Source: Spirochaetaceae bacterium
GTDB lineage: Bacteria > Spirochaetota > Spirochaetia > Treponematales > Breznakiellaceae
Length of the DNA: 24,752 nucleotides
Assembly (NCBI GenBank): GCA_031283025.1
Contig: JAITCP010000113.1
Span: 1-24,752, forward strand
Direction of reading: 5' to 3'
In this document: positions 23,641 through 24,752 of the stretch, in pieces
Numbering within the stretch: position 1 is the stretch's first letter
Layout of the letters: the number at the start of each line of letters is the position of its first letter
Notes under the pieces: model-generated
The model's database searches: none
What the model was told of the DNA's origin: nothing
What the model saw: only the letters and a program-made list of their open reading frames with translations
Made by a program: the position numbers and the translations under genes

Positions 23641-24752
23641 ATGTCTGACATTTATATACCCGGAATTAAAAGCCGTTTTGGTTCTGAAAAAATCGTTGAA
23701 GACCTGATGAGGGTTGAACGGATACCCAAAGACCGCGCTCAGCAACAGATAGAATCATACAAATCGGAAAAAGGATACTGGCAGGATTTGGGCCGTCGTA
23801 TTACTACCTTTAGGGAAAGTGCCCGTTCCATGTATTCATTTCAAAATCCTTTTTCAGACAGATCGGTCCGTTCCTCCAATGAAACAGTCCTTACCGCTAC
23901 CGCCACAAGGCAGGCATTGGAACAGGAAAAAAGTTTTATAGTCAAGCAAACCGCAAAAACGGATCGTTTCCTTTCTAATTCCCTGGATATTTCTTTTAAG
24001 GTTGATGCGGGAACCTATACCTTTAGGGTGGGAAAAAGTGATATAACTTTTGATTACCGTGGAGGCACACTAAAAGATTTTACGGAAGTTCTGAACCGCC
24101 GGGGTAAGGGAACGATCAGAGCAAACGTCATGGCCGTTGAAAAAGGGACGCAATCCCTGCTTTTGGAATCTCTGATTACCGGAGCGGAGAACCGGCTTTC
24201 TTTTTCAGGTGCCGCTGAAGGCCTTACAAGCCGCATGGGAATAACGGAACAAGGCTCTGAAGAAAAAGTGCTGCCGGAAAAAGCTGATGTTTATTCAGGC
24301 GATCTTACCGTAACGGGAGGCAGCACAAAAACTGTCAGCTTTCCGGAAGATGCGCAGGAATTAAGCGCCTACAAAGGCATGGTTTTGCATTTTGAAAGCT
24401 CCACCAAAGTCATCCCTCCCGGTCTTGATGATCGGGAAACGCCACCTTCCGGCCCGGAAATTTCCGGGGCCGGTTCAGTTAGTTTTGGCGGCATTACCAT
24501 TGAAAATGATCCTTCTTCCGTACCCCTGCCGGAATGGACCCCCCCCCCCACTCCTGAGCGAGTGGAAGACATGGGTATCATATCCCTTGTCTTTACAGAC
24601 GGAACTAAAACAGCACTGCCACTGGTAAAGGACTCGGAGGGGTTTATTTCTACCGGCATAAACCTGGATGAAATTACTGTCGGCAGGACTATTTCCTCCA
24701 TGGAAATTGTTAACAACAATACCCACCGTGATTTTTCCATACGGAATGTGGC
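23641..24752 (+). CDS. fliD: Flagellar filament cap / hook-associated protein 2 FliD, N-terminal part (3' end outside window)
   Basis: FliD caps the filament tip and helps flagellin assemble. The frame is open from the ATG at 23641 (GGGAGGGGG just upstream) to the end of the window, about 370 residues. The start MSDIYIPGIKSRFGSEKIVEDLMRVERIPKDRAQQQIESYK is the FliD N-terminal helix region, followed by TVLTATATRQALEQEKSFIVKQTAKTDRF and the domain with GTYTFRVGKSDITFDYRGGTLKDFTEVLNRRG. A proline-rich stretch at about residues 260-305 is coded partly by an 11-base C run (WTPPPTPE). Position after flaG supports the call. Confidence 0.92.
   Translation, partial: MSDIYIPGIKSRFGSEKIVEDLMRVERIPKDRAQQQIESYKSEKGYWQDLGRRITTFRESARSMYSFQNPFSDRSVRSSNETVLTATATRQALEQEKSFIVKQTAKTDRFLSNSLDISFKVDAGTYTFRVGKSDITFDYRGGTLKDFTEVLNRRGKGTIRANVMAVEKGTQSLLLESLITGAENRLSFSGAAEGLTSRMGITEQGSEEKVLPEKADVYSGDLTVTGGSTKTVSFPEDAQELSAYKGMVLHFESSTKVIPPGLDDRETPPSGPEISGAGSVSFGGITIENDPSSVPLPEWTPPPTPERVEDMGIISLVFTDGTKTALPLVKDSEGFISTGINLDEITVGRTISSMEIVNNNTHRDFSIRNV
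24539..24549 (+). repeat. Homopolymeric C tract in fliD
   Basis: Eleven consecutive C bases, in frame as the end of Thr300 and Pro301-303. Tracts of this length are prone to slipped-strand mispairing; a one-base change would shift the fliD frame. Confidence 0.9.

Overview
The window looks like a spirochaete of the genus Treponema or a close relative, at roughly balanced GC. Three things point there. The flagellins are of the periplasmic FlaB core type. The flagellin, flagellin, flaG, fliD order matches what I recall of the Treponema pallidum flaB1/flaB3 locus. The lipoprotein signals have the relaxed spirochaetal lipobox. GC near 50% would suit the termite-gut or free-living treponemes better than the oral ones; that part is inference. 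I see no prophage, transposase, CRISPR array or plasmid gene.

Layout. 1-5001 (+) is a tightly overlapping cell-elongation operon: the end of mreB, then mreC, mreD, mrdA (PBP2) and rodA. A large fused radical-SAM gene (5028-7457) follows. 7534-14941 is one minus-strand block. Read in transcription order it holds a small membrane protein, an AroH-type chorismate mutase, tRNA-Thr(TGT), tRNA-Tyr(GTA), scpA, scpB, an RluB-type pseudouridine synthase, cmk, rpsA, an anchored TPR protein and a lipoprotein. It links chromosome segregation with translation. 14979-20705 (+) holds an SPFH-like membrane protein, a HIT hydrolase, an acidic outer-membrane-like protein, a lipoprotein and a long RarA with a methyltransferase-like C-terminal half. 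20779-24752 (+) is the flagellar filament region: a sigma-28 promoter, two flaB genes, flaG and the start of fliD, with highly structured leaders.

The most unusual material lies between and inside genes. (1) A roughly 119-bp palindromic, MITE-like element with 16-bp terminal inverted repeats and a 4-5 bp target duplication sits in frame inside the signal peptide of a lipoprotein gene. Removing it restores a clean 18-residue lipoprotein signal. (2) A second palindrome family (CACGGAG...CTCCGTG) occurs in frame inside rarA and again just after it. (3) The scpA start codon directly abuts the discriminator base of tRNA-Tyr, so 3'-end processing of the tRNA would create a leaderless scpA mRNA. (4) cmk and rpsA share one reading frame and are split by a single TAG; I recall them as one fused gene in T. 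pallidum. (5) The leaders of the first flagellin and of flaG carry hairpins with GGA in the loop, resembling CsrA sites, upstream of GGA-containing Shine-Dalgarno sequences. (6) fliD contains an 11-bp C tract that could support phase variation.
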